Source: Nostoc sp. B(2019) (GTDB lineage: Bacteria > Cyanobacteriota > Cyanobacteriia > Cyanobacteriales > Nostocaceae). Taken from it: a DNA stretch of 64,000 nucleotides. The notes under the pieces were generated by a model that had not been told where the DNA came from, did not search any database, and was given only the letters and a program-made list of their open reading frames with translations. Numbering within the stretch: the stretch's first letter is position 1; each line of letters begins with the position of its first letter. The stretch is taken from positions 62,001 through 126,000 of the forward strand of contig NZ_WVID01000001.1 of NCBI RefSeq assembly GCF_010091925.1, in the 5' to 3' direction. A program made the position numbers and the translations under genes. Shown here piece by piece: positions 24,632-34,807 of the stretch.

Positions 24632-25258
24632 ATGGCACATATCAAAGTTGGCGAAGTTGACAAAGACAATTCCGTTGATAAAGTGGAACAAATTCTGCAA
24701 GGGGCAATGCAGGAGTTTCTCAAACAAGGCTACGCTGGCACAAGTATGGATCGGGTAGCAGTAGCAGCGGGTGTTTCTAAAGCGACAGTCTACAGCCACT
24801 TTCAAGATAAAGAAGGATTATTTAAAGCACTGGTAGAGCACCTAGCACGCAAAAAGCTCCACTTAATCTTTGGGACAGAACCTCTTGAGGGAGAACCACT
24901 AATCGTATTGCGCCAATCAGCAACCAACGCATTGGAGCAGATGACTAAAGACGAAGAACATTGTGCATTTATGCGAGTGTTAATCGGTGAATCTGGTCGT
25001 TTTCCTGAGTTAACTCAGATTTGTGTTCGGGCGATGATTAAACCCTTGCTAGAAACGCTCAGTCAATACTTGGCTGCTCATCCAGAACTGAATATAACTG
25101 ACCCAGAGGCAACAGCGAGGATTCTTTTAGGGACATTAGTTCATTTTCATATTACTCAGGATGTGATGCATGGGAAAGATATTATTCCGATGGAAAGCGA
25201 TCGCCTGATTGATGCTTTGATACACTTAATCTTTAATTCTGCCGAGTCACATCAATGA
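24632..25258 (+). CDS. TetR/AcrR-family transcriptional regulator
   Basis: A 208-residue regulator. The N-terminal DNA-binding domain is canonical: FLKQGYAGTSMDRVAVAAGVSKATVYSHFQDKEGLFKAL (helix-turn-helix at about 35-60). The all-helical C-terminal ligand domain resembles AcrR-type TetR proteins. AAGAGGA lies about 12 bases before the ATG. Being divergent from devBCA operon 2 with a strong palindrome between, it most likely represses the exporter until a cargo or drug-like ligand binds; that is inference. Confidence 0.92.
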   Translation: MAHIKVGEVDKDNSVDKVEQILQGAMQEFLKQGYAGTSMDRVAVAAGVSKATVYSHFQDKEGLFKALVEHLARKKLHLIFGTEPLEGEPLIVLRQSATNALEQMTKDEEHCAFMRVLIGESGRFPELTQICVRAMIKPLLETLSQYLAAHPELNITDPEATARILLGTLVHFHITQDVMHGKDIIPMESDRLIDALIHLIFNSAESHQ

Positions 25259-25392
25259 GGGCACAGGAGCACAGGGGCAGTGTTTCGACTTCCTTCTCTA
25301 CGGGACGCTGCTCAAATTCCGGTTCATCAATCATTCCCATACTGAAAGGTATTGGTAGTGGTAGTCCATCTGATTAATTAAAGGCATTGAAA

Positions 25393-26691
25393 TTAGAATT
25401 TCTGCCCTGCATAAATTGAGCGCACTTCACCATTACGACGAATTACAGCTTCGCCGTTACTAACATCTACTAATGTCCAACCACTTGAACCAATATTCTC
25501 ACCTACATCGACACGGCGAGTTACGCCATCAATTTTAAACAAAGCAGCAGATTTGTTGCCTAACTCTAGCAATCCCTCCAAGGTATCGCTAGGAGCATCT
25601 GCAACAGCAGTAGGTAAAAATACTTGATGTTGGGTGATAGTTGGTGCTGATGGCGCGGCTTCTGGTGTGGGTGCTGCGCGTAATGGGACAACTGGTAATC
25701 CAGGTAGAGGATTAGATGGTTGCCGTAAGGTAATTGGTGCGGTTTTAATAGCTACAGGTTTGAGTTCTCCGCGCACAGCAGCAGCTAACATGTTGACAGT
25801 TGTAGGCTTAGCAGCTTGCTGCACGGTATTCAGGGCGGTTTTCACTACATTAGGTTTAGAACCCTGTGAAGTGGCAACTGGTGGTAATTTTGGATTACCA
25901 GGAATGCTGGGGAGCGCGTAGCGCATTGGCGACGGCGCTTGATAAACAGGAATGTAGATGCGCTCAACAACGCCTCCAGAACGGTTAGAGGCTGGTGGTA
26001 TACCGTTAGCTGCTAGAAGTGGTGGTAGATTACCAGCTGGCTGAACACTAGCTGTTTGATTAGGAGTTTCCTGATTAGAGAATCCAGGTCTAACAGATTT
26101 TTGGTTTTTTGCCTCTTGCTGCTCTATAACTGCAAGTGCTTCTAACATGTAGTCAACTAACTCTGCCTCAACTTCTGATCTTGTAGGCAACTGTGCCTGT
26201 GGTTGCGATGCTGGAAGATCAGATTGGGTCGGTTTGGTATTTAGAAGATGTACAACTCCAGACTGTACCAAGTAGATAATACTAGCGATCGCCACACCTA
26301 AAGTTGTACCTACAATCAGCAGCTTGCTTAAAGCACGTCTGGTTTTCTGAGGTCTTCTACTCACTCCTTTGACAGTAGGAGTGCCAACCACAACCGTACT
26401 TAATTGCTTGTGCCTACCTTGAGAAGGTTGGTTCAGTGCGTTTGGCAAAACAGTTTGCGGCACCGTAACTGTTTGCACAGGCATATATTCTGGAGGCAGT
26501 GGCGTGGCCCGGTTGCCCTGTCTAATGGTTTGGGAAGGCAGATTCCCACTACCATCCAGAATGTAGTCTATATCGGCAAAGAGTTCATCCATTAAGCCAT
26601 CAGCATACATATCTATCGACCAAGGTTCATTGGCGATTAAGTCTTCTGATGGTTCGGAAATAATGAGATGGGTGCTAGCTGCTTGTAACAT
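25393..26691 (-). CDS. membrane-anchored proline-rich protein, possibly GspC/PilP-like C-terminus
   Basis: A 432-residue protein not confidently recognised. Residues 1-115 are soluble and likely cytosolic. A single transmembrane helix (LSKLLIVGTTLGVAIASIIYLV) follows near 120-145, then a low-complexity Pro/Ala/Gln-rich linker of about 220 residues, then a compact C-terminal domain of about 60 residues (LLELGNKSAALFKIDGVTRRVDVGENIG...GEVRSIYAGQKF). That domain's pattern is reminiscent of the homology region of GspC/PilP pilus or secretion proteins, suggesting a role near the cell envelope. Topology is N-in with the linker outside. Monocistronic. Confidence 0.6.
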   Translation of the reverse strand: MLQAASTHLIISEPSEDLIANEPWSIDMYADGLMDELFADIDYILDGSGNLPSQTIRQGNRATPLPPEYMPVQTVTVPQTVLPNALNQPSQGRHKQLSTVVVGTPTVKGVSRRPQKTRRALSKLLIVGTTLGVAIASIIYLVQSGVVHLLNTKPTQSDLPASQPQAQLPTRSEVEAELVDYMLEALAVIEQQEAKNQKSVRPGFSNQETPNQTASVQPAGNLPPLLAANGIPPASNRSGGVVERIYIPVYQAPSPMRYALPSIPGNPKLPPVATSQGSKPNVVKTALNTVQQAAKPTTVNMLAAAVRGELKPVAIKTAPITLRQPSNPLPGLPVVPLRAAPTPEAAPSAPTITQHQVFLPTAVADAPSDTLEGLLELGNKSAALFKIDGVTRRVDVGENIGSSGWTLVDVSNGEAVIRRNGEVRSIYAGQKF

Positions 26692-26924
26692 AAGCGTTGT
26701 GGGTTGTGGCTACTAGGACGGGGAAACGCCGCCCCTACTGCCTGGGAATCAGGATTATTAATTAAATATCCAATCCCCCGTCTTATTTAGACGAGTTGAT
26801 TGAGCGGTAGTATTAAACTCAACTTTCATCCGAGGGTTGTTGATGATGCCACTACTAAAGTGTATGTCATCTATCATACCAAACCCTCTTCCTACTACTA
26901 TACTCAGTCTTTATGAAGTTGGAG

Positions 26925-28847
26925 TTAAGCTAACGCTGGAAACCCTGATTGGCTCTTGGTTTTACGCAATTCTAAATATAATAACAAGGCGTTGATATCC
27001 GCTGGGTTTACGCCACCTATACGTGCAGCTTGACCGATAGTGAGTGGTTTTACCTGAGTGAGCTTTTCCCGTGCCTCTTTAGAGAGGGTATCAATTTTTG
27101 TGTAATCCAGATCCGCAGGTAAGTGGCGGTGTGCCTGACGGGAAATCTGCTCAATTTGATGTTGTTGTCTAGCGAGATAGCCAGAATACTTAATGTCGAT
27201 TTCTGCACCTTCTTTTTCGGCTCGATTGAGGTTGGGGTTTCCCAGTCCGTACCTGTCGAGGTCAACGTAATGCAGTCCTGGACGCCGTAGTAAGTCAGCT
27301 AGGGTAATTGAACCTTTAATTGCTTGTTGGGTATCAGATGCGATCGCTATTCCCGTTGCATCATGTTCTTTTACCCGCGTGGTGTGCAGCCGCTCTTTTT
27401 CTGTGGTAATCTGTGTTTGCTTTTGGGTAAATAAATTCCAACGGCGATCGTCAATCAAACCAATTTCCCGTCCCAAAGGTGTCAGGCGTTGGTCGGCATT
27501 ATCAGAACGCAATATTAACCGATACTCTGACCTACTAGTGAGCATCCGGTAAGGTTCCCTTAAGTCTTTTGTACACAGGTCGTCAACTAGCGTACCAATG
27601 TAACTTTGCTCACGTGCGAACACAATCATCTCCTGACCACGAGCAAAGCGAGCTGCATTGATTCCCGCCACAAGCCCTTGAGCTGCGGCTTCTTCATAGC
27701 CTGTTGTGCCATTAATTTGCCCCGCACAAAATAGCCCGGAAATCTTCTTAGTCATGAGTGTGGGATAACACTGAGTTGCTGGTAGATAATCATACTCCAC
27801 AGCATAAGCCGGACGGAGCATAGTACATTTTTCCAGCCCAGGGAGAGTCCGCAACATTTGCAGTTGCAGATTTTCGGGCAAACCTGTAGAAAACCCTTGG
27901 ATATAAAGTTCCGGTATATCTCTTCCTTCCGGTTCAATAAAGATTTGGTGGCTTTCTTTATCAGCAAAGCGCACAATCTTATCTTCAATACTGGGACAAT
28001 AACGCGGGCCCTTGGCTTCCACCCAACCGCCATAAACGGGCGACAGGTGTAAATTTTCTTGAATTAGGCGATGAGTTTCAGTAGTTGTGCGGGTAATATA
28101 ACAAGGCATTTGTTCCCGTTCTACCCACACATCTGGGTCAAAGCTAAACCAGCGGATATCTTCATCACCTGGCTGGATGAGCATTTTACTGTAGTCTACC
28201 GATCGCTTGTCTACCCTTGCTGGAGTACCAGTTTTGAGCCTTCCGGTTTCAAATCCTAAGCGATTCAAGGTTTGTGTCAAGCCCTCAGCCGCAAACTCTC
28301 CAGCACGTCCCGCTGGCATAGATTTGTTACCTACCCAAATTTTGCCTCCCAAAAAAGTGCCCGTTGTTAAGATGACTGCTTTGCACTCAAACGCCATGCC
28401 AAAGTAAGTTTGAACGCCAATGACTTCATCATTAGCACCCAAAACTAAATCTGTCGCCATACCTTCGCGGATGGTCAAGTTTTCTTGATTCTCAACAATT
28501 ACCTTCATCACCGCTGCATATTCGCGCTTGTCCGTCTGGGCGCGTAATGCCCAAACCGCAGGCCCCCGTGAAGAGTTGAGGATGCGCTTTTGCAGGTAGG
28601 TGCGGTCTGCAACTTTACCAATTTCTCCGCCGAGTGCGTCTAGCTCGTGGGTCAACTGGGATTTAGCTGGGCCTCCCACTGCTGGGTTACAAGGTTGCCA
28701 AGCGATTTTATCCAAGTTGAGTGTCAATAGCAAGGTACGACAACCGAGGCGTGCAGTGGCAAGGGCCGCTTCACAACCGGAGTGACCTGCACCGACGACA
28801 ATAACATCAAAAGCGTCTTGGAATTCTGTGGAATTGTGCATGGTCAT
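26925..28847 (-). CDS. mnmG: tRNA uridine-5-carboxymethylaminomethyl(34) synthesis enzyme MnmG
   Basis: A 640-residue FAD enzyme (GidA), full length. The dinucleotide-binding motif is [14 protein letters not shown] (about 16-29). Also visible are the conserved segments [30 protein letters not shown], and the C-terminal helical domain ending with [20 protein letters not shown]. With MnmE it modifies the wobble uridine of certain tRNAs. An alternative start two codons downstream (28841) would also fit the family N-terminus. Confidence 0.97.
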   Translation of the reverse strand: MTMHNSTEFQDAFDVIVVGAGHSGCEAALATARLGCRTLLLTLNLDKIAWQPCNPAVGGPAKSQLTHELDALGGEIGKVADRTYLQKRILNSSRGPAVWALRAQTDKREYAAVMKVIVENQENLTIREGMATDLVLGANDEVIGVQTYFGMAFECKAVILTTGTFLGGKIWVGNKSMPAGRAGEFAAEGLTQTLNRLGFETGRLKTGTPARVDKRSVDYSKMLIQPGDEDIRWFSFDPDVWVEREQMPCYITRTTTETHRLIQENLHLSPVYGGWVEAKGPRYCPSIEDKIVRFADKESHQIFIEPEGRDIPELYIQGFSTGLPENLQLQMLRTLPGLEKCTMLRPAYAVEYDYLPATQCYPTLMTKKISGLFCAGQINGTTGYEEAAAQGLVAGINAARFARGQEMIVFAREQSYIGTLVDDLCTKDLREPYRMLTSRSEYRLILRSDNADQRLTPLGREIGLIDDRRWNLFTQKQTQITTEKERLHTTRVKEHDATGIAIASDTQQAIKGSITLADLLRRPGLHYVDLDRYGLGNPNLNRAEKEGAEIDIKYSGYLARQQHQIEQISRQAHRHLPADLDYTKIDTLSKEAREKLTQVKPLTIGQAARIGGVNPADINALLLYLELRKTKSQSGFPALA

Positions 28848-29188
28848 ACTTAGAGAATCAGCAAGCTGAGAGTTCTTTTCAATTTTAACTGTTCCAGTGG
28901 TTTCATGGATGTAACTTTCTGATAAATAAAGTTATCAAAACGACTAGTAATGATCTGCCAAATTCAAAACTCAAACAATAAAATAATTTTTAATTGATTA
29001 CGTAATTGATTTAAAGTCAGTACTCATAAATTTAATTTGTTTATTGATGATTGACCGAGTAGGTAAATATTATGCCTGGCTTCATTTGATGAATATTGTT
29101 GTAAGTAAGTTTATGGAACTTTTTTTAGTTTATAAAATTGCTTTTAAGTATAAAACCTGAAGTCAAAAATGTTTGATGTATTTATGCT
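28848..29188. other. AT-rich intergenic region
   Basis: About 340 bp between divergent mnmG and the IDO/PrnB-like gene. It is very AT-rich; no coding frame, repeat or hairpin stood out. Confidence 0.5.
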
Positions 29189-29245
29189 GTGTTACAGGAC
29201 AAAAAGTACATAAAAATTTCTTTAAAAGAAATTAAGCTAAGTTTT

Positions 29246-30673
29246 ATGCTGGATAAAGTTACTAATAAAGTAGAAAATTCTGCTTCAGCAATAAATACCA
29301 TGATTAGGTGGTTGTTAGAAAAACTCCCATTATTAAATGAGGAAGTATATGCAGAAAAGAAAACTCCACAAGAATTAGCAATTATTTTAAATAATAATAT
29401 ATTGAATATTGCTCCGTATCCAGAAGATGTAAATTCAGATGATGCCAAAAAATTGTTAGTAATTTTAGGTATGTTTGGGAGTTCAATAGAGAGGCATACA
29501 CAGCAATATTTTATTAAAAAAGAGCTAAAAGCTATTGAGGGCAGAGAAAAGACTCAACCAGATGTAGTGGAACCAGGAAAAGGTTTAGATTTATTATTGA
29601 TTCGTAATTCTCAAAAATTTATTAATTACTTTCAGCAGATTGCAGATATTATAGGTCATCCTTATCGGGATTCATTTTTTACTTTTATAGAATGTAATGG
29701 CCCAGCAGTACAGGTAATACATCCTAAAAATAAAAAAATTATACATAGTGTGCCGGCATTATTTTCTGATGGTTGTTTTGTAACGTTTTCTGGTCAGAAA
29801 GCTGAAATTGAGTTTATTAGCTTATTGAAGAAATCTTTTGCTATTCAAGAGGCTGCAAATGAACATCTTGAATATCTTCAAAAAACGAAAGAGCTTAATG
29901 AACATCAAACAATTGAAGCAGCCTTTAATGCTAGCATACTCATGCTAAGTATAAAATCTAATTTAGTAGAATTCATGAAAAAATCTGAATTTAATACAGA
30001 TTTTTTTCTTGACATTTTAAGGCAATATGCTTGCTCTTGGTATCCTGTTAATAAGTATCTTAAACCTCCTAGTGGAGCAAACGATTATGCCGTATTGCAT
30101 CGGGATATAATACTATTTGAGGATTTGATGCCCCCTCATGGGAAATTTATTGGATACAAAAAACATATACAAGAAGTTTTTTCTGTATTAATGCCCAATG
30201 CTATCAAAAAGTTAGAAAACTCAATGAAGATGGATAGCATTGAAAGCAGAATTTTTCAGGCTTTGGGAATAAATAAAGAAACTTTTAATCATTTGACTGA
30301 AAATGCTTTATTACTTCTGCTACAACAGAATTATTGGTTAGTAGCATATTTACAATTATATAATGCTCAAAAAATATTATCTCACGTGCATTATAGTTCA
30401 ATTCAAAAATATTTAGTTCGGCCTAAAATGTCTAGAGATACTAGTTGCGATCGCAGAGAAGTAATTACAGTTGTTTCTAATTCATTGGGAACAACTGGTA
30501 TGAATCCAAAAGGTATATTGTGGTTGCTTGATCAAGCAAGAGCTAATCATCCACTGGCAAGAATGAACTCAGGAGTAAAATTAAAGCAAGAAATAAATAT
30601 TTTGTTAAATAAATTTGGTTATCAACAATTAAAACATACTGAATTATTAAGTATTTCAAAATTTGACAATTGA
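29246..30673 (+). CDS. possible indoleamine dioxygenase/PrnB-superfamily protein
   Basis: A 475-residue, AT-rich, all-helical-looking protein. I propose membership of the IDO/PrnB haem superfamily. The N-terminal PLLNEEVYAEKKTPQELA ... LGMFGSSIERH block resembles the start of PrnB. HVHYSSIQKYLVRPK (about 385-400) resembles the haem-ligand helix of IDO (HLQIVTKYILIP). GTTGMNPKGILWLLDQAR, about 30 residues later, resembles the GTGGTDLMNFLK loop. If so it would bind haem through one of the two His residues near 385-388. There is no signal peptide. The frame opens at a GTG at 29189; ATG 29246 is preferred but no clear Shine-Dalgarno is seen. Same strand as the next two genes. Confidence 0.5.
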   Translation: MLDKVTNKVENSASAINTMIRWLLEKLPLLNEEVYAEKKTPQELAIILNNNILNIAPYPEDVNSDDAKKLLVILGMFGSSIERHTQQYFIKKELKAIEGREKTQPDVVEPGKGLDLLLIRNSQKFINYFQQIADIIGHPYRDSFFTFIECNGPAVQVIHPKNKKIIHSVPALFSDGCFVTFSGQKAEIEFISLLKKSFAIQEAANEHLEYLQKTKELNEHQTIEAAFNASILMLSIKSNLVEFMKKSEFNTDFFLDILRQYACSWYPVNKYLKPPSGANDYAVLHRDIILFEDLMPPHGKFIGYKKHIQEVFSVLMPNAIKKLENSMKMDSIESRIFQALGINKETFNHLTENALLLLLQQNYWLVAYLQLYNAQKILSHVHYSSIQKYLVRPKMSRDTSCDRREVITVVSNSLGTTGMNPKGILWLLDQARANHPLARMNSGVKLKQEINILLNKFGYQQLKHTELLSISKFDN

Positions 30674-30841
30674 ATTTAATGTGATTTATGGAAAATTATC
30701 TCAATTCTCTTTTCAAGACATTGGAAAATTTATTTTACGTAAATCTTATTTATGAATATACACTAGACCTATTTTCAAAAGGAGTAAGTATTCAGTTGCC
30801 ACACTATCGTTGCGAACAGTTGAATATAGGTTAAAGGTAAT

Positions 30842-31768
30842 ATGAAAAAGAAAACTTATTATAGTAATAAACTGAGTATTAGAAGTACAACTTTTATAAG
30901 TACAGTTATATTGATTATTTTTATTTTAGTGGCAAGTAATAAGATTACCCACCCGCAACTATATATAACTGTCCAACCATTAAATGGATGCTTGAATACT
31001 ACTTCTTTATCCTGTAAAAATACAATATCATCTTCTGTAGTTACGCCATTTTCTCCTAACCAGGAATTAAACGGCCGAGAGCGTTTTTTGTCTGCAATTG
31101 CCAGAAAGTTAACCATAATTCCTCAGCCTGGTACTTTTGAATATATTTTGCTACGAGCCTACGGTGCAGCATTTGTAAATCCAGATACAGAAATTAAACT
31201 ACCACAAAAAGATATTTTTGCTAATGAACAGGAAACTCAAGAATTTCAAGATACGCTAATAATGGGTCAAGTTGATGGTACTAAAGACTGTTATTTACAA
31301 AAATCGGCGGCTGATGCCTTAAATAAAGCGCGTTTGCTACAAAATATTCCGTTAAAATCTGGTTATGGTTCTGGCGATTGTACTCGCACTTTTGCAACGA
31401 ATTTAAGATTTTGGCACAAATATGCTAACAATCAAATGTTGGAAAGAGTACAACAGGGTAAAGAAACAAAAATTCTAGGTTTAGTTGCACCTCCTGGAAC
31501 TTCACAACATCTTTGGGGATTAGCAATTGATTTGCGCGTATCAAATCAACAGCAAAAACAAGCTCTTAATCAAAACGGCTGGTTTCAAACTGTAGAAAAC
31601 GATATCCCACATTGGACTTATGTAGGTTTGCGTGAAGAAAATTTACCTCAATTTGGTCTAAAAAATCAAGTTGTCCGAGGTACTACTTATTGGGTGACAC
31701 CACTTCAATTGTTAGATGTAATGCAAAGTAGGGAATACTCAATTAGAAGGTATATTGTCAGGGAATAA
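30842..31768 (+). CDS. VanY-like D,D-carboxypeptidase (M15)
   Basis: A 308-residue membrane-anchored protein: a signal-anchor at about 17-37 (TFISTVILIIFILVASN), then an M15-type zinc peptidase domain. Zinc-ligand candidates are H223 and D230 in HLWGLAIDL and H257 in PHWTYVG. The catalytic domain faces the periplasm and should trim D-Ala-D-Ala or related bonds of peptidoglycan. AAAGGT precedes the ATG. It lies 2 bp before the NYN gene, so the two are co-transcribed. Confidence 0.85.
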   Translation: MKKKTYYSNKLSIRSTTFISTVILIIFILVASNKITHPQLYITVQPLNGCLNTTSLSCKNTISSSVVTPFSPNQELNGRERFLSAIARKLTIIPQPGTFEYILLRAYGAAFVNPDTEIKLPQKDIFANEQETQEFQDTLIMGQVDGTKDCYLQKSAADALNKARLLQNIPLKSGYGSGDCTRTFATNLRFWHKYANNQMLERVQQGKETKILGLVAPPGTSQHLWGLAIDLRVSNQQQKQALNQNGWFQTVENDIPHWTYVGLREENLPQFGLKNQVVRGTTYWVTPLQLLDVMQSREYSIRRYIVRE

Positions 31769-31770
31769 TT

Positions 31771-33285
31771 ATGCTAAATGAAGTTGCTAACCAGGAACAA
31801 ACCTTCCTGATCAAATTATTAAAAGCTACTTATCAAAATCAAGAAATATACCCAATCTTGCAACAGAACTTAAATAAACTCAATGATAACTTGGCTTTGA
31901 TATTGCGAAAATGGGTAAGCGATCGCTTTGCTAAAGAACCTGCTAATGCTGTTAATATAGCTGGTATCATTGTTAAGTTAAGTACAAGTATTCAAGGGTT
32001 TGCACAAGGGAATCTTGCGAGTAATTTAGAAATTGCCATAGCTGGTTATGAAACAGTTCGACAAGTGTTTACCCGTGAAGCTTTTCCAAAAGAGTGGGAC
32101 ATTATCCAGCAAGCTTTGGTAATAGCTTATCAACAACGTCAGCAAATTCTCTCTAGAACCATTGGTGAACTCCGCGAGCAAACTGTCCAAAGTCAAACTC
32201 AAATCAATACATTAACTAATCAGTTTCAGCAAGAATTACAACAGGCAAAACTGCAAGTCAATGACTTAAAAGCAGTAATTACGCAATTTAAACAGCAAGC
32301 AGTTAGTTCTGAGCTAACTCCAGAAATGTCATCTTTAATAGCTGAGTTTAGAGAGTTAAAGCAGTGCCAGAATCGTTTAGAGCAGTTGGCTACTCAAGCT
32401 AACGTTTCAGCTAAAGCTGAGCAGTTCAATACAGCTATTTTTTATGATATTGAAAACCTAACAATGGGTAGAAGTAACCCAAATTTAAATTTTTCTCTTA
32501 AACAAATTCAAACAAATGTTGAAAAAATTAACTTAGTTAATAAAATTGCTATTCAATGCGCTTATGCTGACTGGAGCGACTCGCGATTGAGGCTTCTCAA
32601 GAATGAAATTCAAGAACTTGGCATTGAATCAATTCAAATTTTTGATTATAGTCATAAACGCAATGCAGCAGATATGCAACTAGCGATTGATGTTATGGAA
32701 TTAGCTCAGAGTCGTTCTACGTTGCAAGTCTTCGTTATTGTATCAGGTGATGGTGCATTTGCTTCCTTAGCTAAAAAGCTCCATGAGTATGGAAAAACTG
32801 TAATTGGATGTGCTTACGAAGGAAATGTTAATCGTGTTCTCAAGTCTGTTTGTGATCACTTTTTACCTATACCTGCTCCGCAAGCAAAAATAGAGGATAT
32901 TCAAATTACTGAAGTAAATAACGATAGTAATTTAAATGATGACATTTTTGTAATTACTAAGAAAGTTTTGCAGGAATTGAAGCACAATAATGAGCAAGCT
33001 AGTCAACTTAGACAAGGTGGTATTCCCATGTCTCAAGTTCACCAAATTCTGAGAAATAAAATACCAGATTTTGACCAAAAAAGAGAACAGCATAACAGCA
33101 AATTGACAAGCTTTGTGAAAAAAGCTCTGGAAGGAAAAGATATTAGTTTATGTATTGATAACAACAAACTGATTTTGAAAGAGACATTAAATACAAGCTT
33201 GGATAACTCATTAAATAAGAGCCAGAAAGCTATCACCCACTCTAATGGTAACTTAAAAGAAACCGTCGTAACTGGTAAATCTTAA
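31771..33285 (+). CDS. NYN-domain protein with C-terminal LOTUS/OST-HTH-like domain
   Basis: A 504-residue protein in three parts: a helical, partly coiled-coil N-terminus (about 1-215, with QTQINTLTNQFQQELQQAKL); a NYN/PIN-like nuclease domain (about 218-370) with acidic residues D226 (FYDIENL), D301 and D307 (NAADMQLAID), and D327 (VSGDGAF); and a C-terminal segment (about 395-475; GGIPMSQVHQILRNKIPDF) fitting an OST-HTH/LOTUS RNA-binding fold. NYN domains of the LabA/DUF88 group are thought to be metal-dependent RNases. The acidic set is intact, so activity is expected. The pairing with a cell-wall peptidase two bases upstream is unusual. Confidence 0.85.
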   Translation: MLNEVANQEQTFLIKLLKATYQNQEIYPILQQNLNKLNDNLALILRKWVSDRFAKEPANAVNIAGIIVKLSTSIQGFAQGNLASNLEIAIAGYETVRQVFTREAFPKEWDIIQQALVIAYQQRQQILSRTIGELREQTVQSQTQINTLTNQFQQELQQAKLQVNDLKAVITQFKQQAVSSELTPEMSSLIAEFRELKQCQNRLEQLATQANVSAKAEQFNTAIFYDIENLTMGRSNPNLNFSLKQIQTNVEKINLVNKIAIQCAYADWSDSRLRLLKNEIQELGIESIQIFDYSHKRNAADMQLAIDVMELAQSRSTLQVFVIVSGDGAFASLAKKLHEYGKTVIGCAYEGNVNRVLKSVCDHFLPIPAPQAKIEDIQITEVNNDSNLNDDIFVITKKVLQELKHNNEQASQLRQGGIPMSQVHQILRNKIPDFDQKREQHNSKLTSFVKKALEGKDISLCIDNNKLILKETLNTSLDNSLNKSQKAITHSNGNLKETVVTGKS

Positions 33286-33310
33286 GTTTGTTCTCTCAAC
33301 GAAATTCTGT

Positions 33311-33475
33311 CTACTTAGTTATTTCCTCAACAGTCTCAAGGTAGGCTTGAATAGCATCTTTGATATTTTCTAAAGCTTCCTCTTCTGTTTCCCCCTGCGA
33401 TCAACATCCGGGTAAAGCAGGACACCAGATGGCAAATCCTTCATCAGTCTTATTTATATTTACTTTGTATCGCAT
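33311..33475 (-). pseudogene. HicB-family antitoxin with in-frame TGA
   Basis: A 54-codon minus-strand frame reads MRYKVNINKTDEGFAIWCPA, LPGC, stop, then SQGETEEEALENIKDAIQ and on to a natural TAG. In HicB/UPF0150 proteins the interrupted position is usually Trp (GCWSQGET), so the TGA at 33401-33403 looks like a TGG-to-TGA nonsense change. A further short stretch upstream (MSKKVLCMIEQD) may be the rest of the locus. No HicA toxin is visible nearby. The flanking intergenic sequence (33476-33797) has no other coding signal. Confidence 0.75.
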
Positions 33476-33815
33476 ATCTAAATCACCGTTTTTGTCTACC
33501 CACTCTATCTTGTTCAATCATACAAAGGACTTTCTTGCTCATGTTAACTATAAGTAAGAAATCAACTTTACTTATGTAAACAGCGATCGCTCCAATCTCT
33601 ACATCACATAGCACAATTTAGAATATAAACAATAGCGTAAGGATATATAAAACTTTTACTTTTTATACTAAAATCTCTATTGATATTCGTAGCTGTTGAC
33701 CCTTCTATCAGCTATTTAAATTGCTTGATAACTGAACTGTTAAAATCTACTATCCGCACACGATAATAATTACTACAATAAAATAGTTACATACCCGATG
33801 TCTGGAGTTCTGGCA

Positions 33816-34391
33816 GTGGGCTTATTTGATGATTTGAGTCGGTTTCTGGAAAATCGTTTAGAAGAATTCTTGCGTAGTAATCCACATTTGGAGTTAGAGG
33901 CGCTGTTAGAACAGCTGCGTGAGCAAGAAGAAGACACTTTAAAGTTGGTAGCAGATTTAAAATTACAGGAAAAGCGATCGCAAGAAGAAATTCTGGCCAC
34001 TGCTCAAGAAATTCAGCGTTGGCATATCCGTGTTCAAAAAGCCAAAGACGCTGGTAGACAAGATTTGGCAACTCCGGCGCAAGAGCGAGAAGCTGCCTTG
34101 TTGCGCGAAGGAAATCAGCGTTGGGGACAGATGCAAGGACTCAAAGAACGCATCACCCAATCTCAGGAACTACTACGAAAAATTCAGCAGCGGCGACAGG
34201 AGGTGCAAGCCAAAGCTGCGGAAGCGCAGACAGTGCGTGCTCAAGCTCAAGCCCAGCAACGTTTGGAAACCAATGGTTGGTCGAATCAAACCAGTAGTTA
34301 TTCTAGTGGTTTCGACGACTTAGAAGACAAGTTCCGCCGCTGGGAAACCCAAGATGAGTTGGAACAAATGAAGCGGAATATGGGGAAATAA
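33816..34391 (+). CDS. coiled-coil protein of the cyanobacterial TIGR04376 type
   Basis: A 191-residue, mostly helical, Gln/Glu/Arg-rich protein. It begins with GLFDDLSRFLENRLEEFLRS, resembling the amphipathic start of PspA-like proteins, followed by coiled coil (about 25-150) and a short C-terminal helix (FDDLEDKFRRWETQDELEQM). From memory it matches the uncharacterised TIGR04376 family. The start is taken as GTG at 33816, with TGGAG eight bases before it and the family-like MGLFDDL N-terminus; an ATG six codons upstream (33798) is the alternative. Possible membrane-surface role; function unknown. Confidence 0.65.
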   Translation: MGLFDDLSRFLENRLEEFLRSNPHLELEALLEQLREQEEDTLKLVADLKLQEKRSQEEILATAQEIQRWHIRVQKAKDAGRQDLATPAQEREAALLREGNQRWGQMQGLKERITQSQELLRKIQQRRQEVQAKAAEAQTVRAQAQAQQRLETNGWSNQTSSYSSGFDDLEDKFRRWETQDELEQMKRNMGK

Positions 34392-34807
34392 TTACCAAGG
34401 CTGATAAAGGATGAAAGCTCAACAAGCTAATCGGCATTTGGGTTGCGTGTTGAAATAAGAGTCAAGGGTCAGTTTTATTCCCTTGTGCTCCCCTGCTTCT
34501 TTGCCCCTCCGCTCCCTAGCCGCGATACTGCAAACTAAATGCATATCAACTTAATAGCAATTTCATCCTTCCACAAATATTAAATGTTAATACAAAACTT
34601 TACATATAGAAGTAATAAAAGTTAATGCTCTAGATGAGCATAAATGTGGTAAGTGCATAAGCCTTTGAACTTTATTAAGAGCAGATAGCGATCGCAAAGT
34701 TCGTTTTAATATTTATTAAGGCATTGACCGAATAATGGAGTAGTTGAAGATGTAGAACAACTAAATTTCTTAATAGAGAAGTTGCCAGACATCCCCATCT
34801 ACCTATC
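34392..34807. other. intergenic region without recognised genes
   Basis: About 415 bp between convergent genes. A pyrimidine-rich patch (34470-34520) and AT-rich sequence are present; no convincing coding frame or hairpin was seen. Confidence 0.45.
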
